Position numbers and translations under genes: made by a program
The notes under the pieces: model-generated
What the model was told of the DNA's origin: nothing
Databases searched by the model: none
Seen by the model: the letters and a program-made list of their open reading frames with translations, nothing else
Shown: positions 6,145 through 6,214 of the stretch, one piece after another
How the letters are laid out: every line of letters starts with the position of its first letter
How positions within the stretch are numbered: the stretch's first letter is position 1
Source of the DNA: an uncultured Elusimicrobia bacterium
GTDB lineage: Bacteria; Elusimicrobiota; Elusimicrobia; Elusimicrobiales; Elusimicrobiaceae
Length of the DNA: 6,214 nucleotides
Assembly (NCBI GenBank): GCA_945483375.1
Contig: CALYRQ010000060.1
Span: 1 to 6,214 of the forward strand
Direction: 5' to 3'

Positions 6145-6214
6145 TTATAATTGCGGATTTTGAAGTGTGTGTTCCAGACGGTACTGGCGCGAAGCTTCGA
6201 GTGTCGGGTGAGTC
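6145..6214 (-). CDS. Probable C-terminal tail of an upstream gene (5' part outside window)
   Basis: Reading in from the right edge, one frame gives a 22-residue tail that ends in RLEHTLQNPQL and a TAA at 6147-6145, seven bases before the glycosyltransferase ATG. Its codons (GAA, CGC, CAG, CTG, CCG) match the neighbours and the tight spacing fits an operon. The other two minus frames are also open across this short stretch, one ending at TAG 6143-6141, so the frame choice is a judgement. Too little remains to name a function; another envelope glycan gene would fit the context but cannot be shown. Confidence 0.4.
   Translation of the reverse strand, partial: THPTLEASRQYRLEHTLQNPQL

Noticed and set aside
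6138..6214. Other minus-strand frames open to the right edge (one ending at TAG 6143-6141)
   Set aside because: All three frames are open over only about 70 bases, so openness carries little weight. The frame ending at 6145 has codon use closest to the neighbours and was kept at low confidence.
1..6214. Mobile element, prophage, toxin-antitoxin, defence system, tRNA or riboswitch
   Set aside because: I looked on both strands and saw no transposase or integrase motifs, terminal inverted repeats, cloverleaf, small gene pairs or long structured leader. The only gap over 90 bases is accounted for by a promoter.

Overview
All gene content I can support lies on the minus strand and reads right to left. 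The window looks like an ordinary chromosomal segment of a bacterium. A murA with the full enolpyruvyl-transferase active site shows that the cell makes peptidoglycan. A family-9 glycosyltransferase of the ADP-heptose:LPS type suggests, but does not prove, a diderm with an outer membrane. GC content is middling, with a strong GCG/CGC plus AAA/GAA/TTT codon texture. From memory of protein style I would weakly guess a gut-type lineage such as Elusimicrobiota; nothing in the window fixes the taxon.

Layout in transcription order: (1) at the right edge, a probable 22-residue C-terminal tail of an unidentified gene; (2) a GT9 glycosyltransferase of 326 aa; (3) prmC, the release-factor glutamine methyltransferase; (4) murA, UDP-N-acetylglucosamine 1-carboxyvinyltransferase; (5) folC, dihydrofolate/folylpolyglutamate synthase. 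Genes 2 to 5 are packed as one operon. GT9/prmC and murA/folC each share a 4-nt ATGA stop-start overlap, and prmC to murA has an 18-nt gap with a clear Shine-Dalgarno. (6) After a 93-nt gap that contains a strong sigma-70-type promoter (TTGACA, 17 bp, TTAAAT) comes a separately promoted gene. It encodes a long, largely coiled-coil protein and runs off the left edge after 566 codons. Because it has no stop in the window it is easily missed among closed reading frames; I recovered it by translating the minus strand from position 1699.

The operon joins envelope work (surface glycan transfer, first committed step of peptidoglycan synthesis) with housekeeping (translation termination, folate polyglutamylation). 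The four enzymes share no single pathway, so the grouping looks like growth-linked co-expression. The coiled-coil gene is the least explained item. It has an apparently soluble N-terminus, a short helical segment, a Pro/Tyr-bearing linker, then more than 400 residues of heptads that end in an array of 14-residue units with occasional 7-residue insertions. I found no mobile element, CRISPR array, RNA gene or convincing new multi-gene system.
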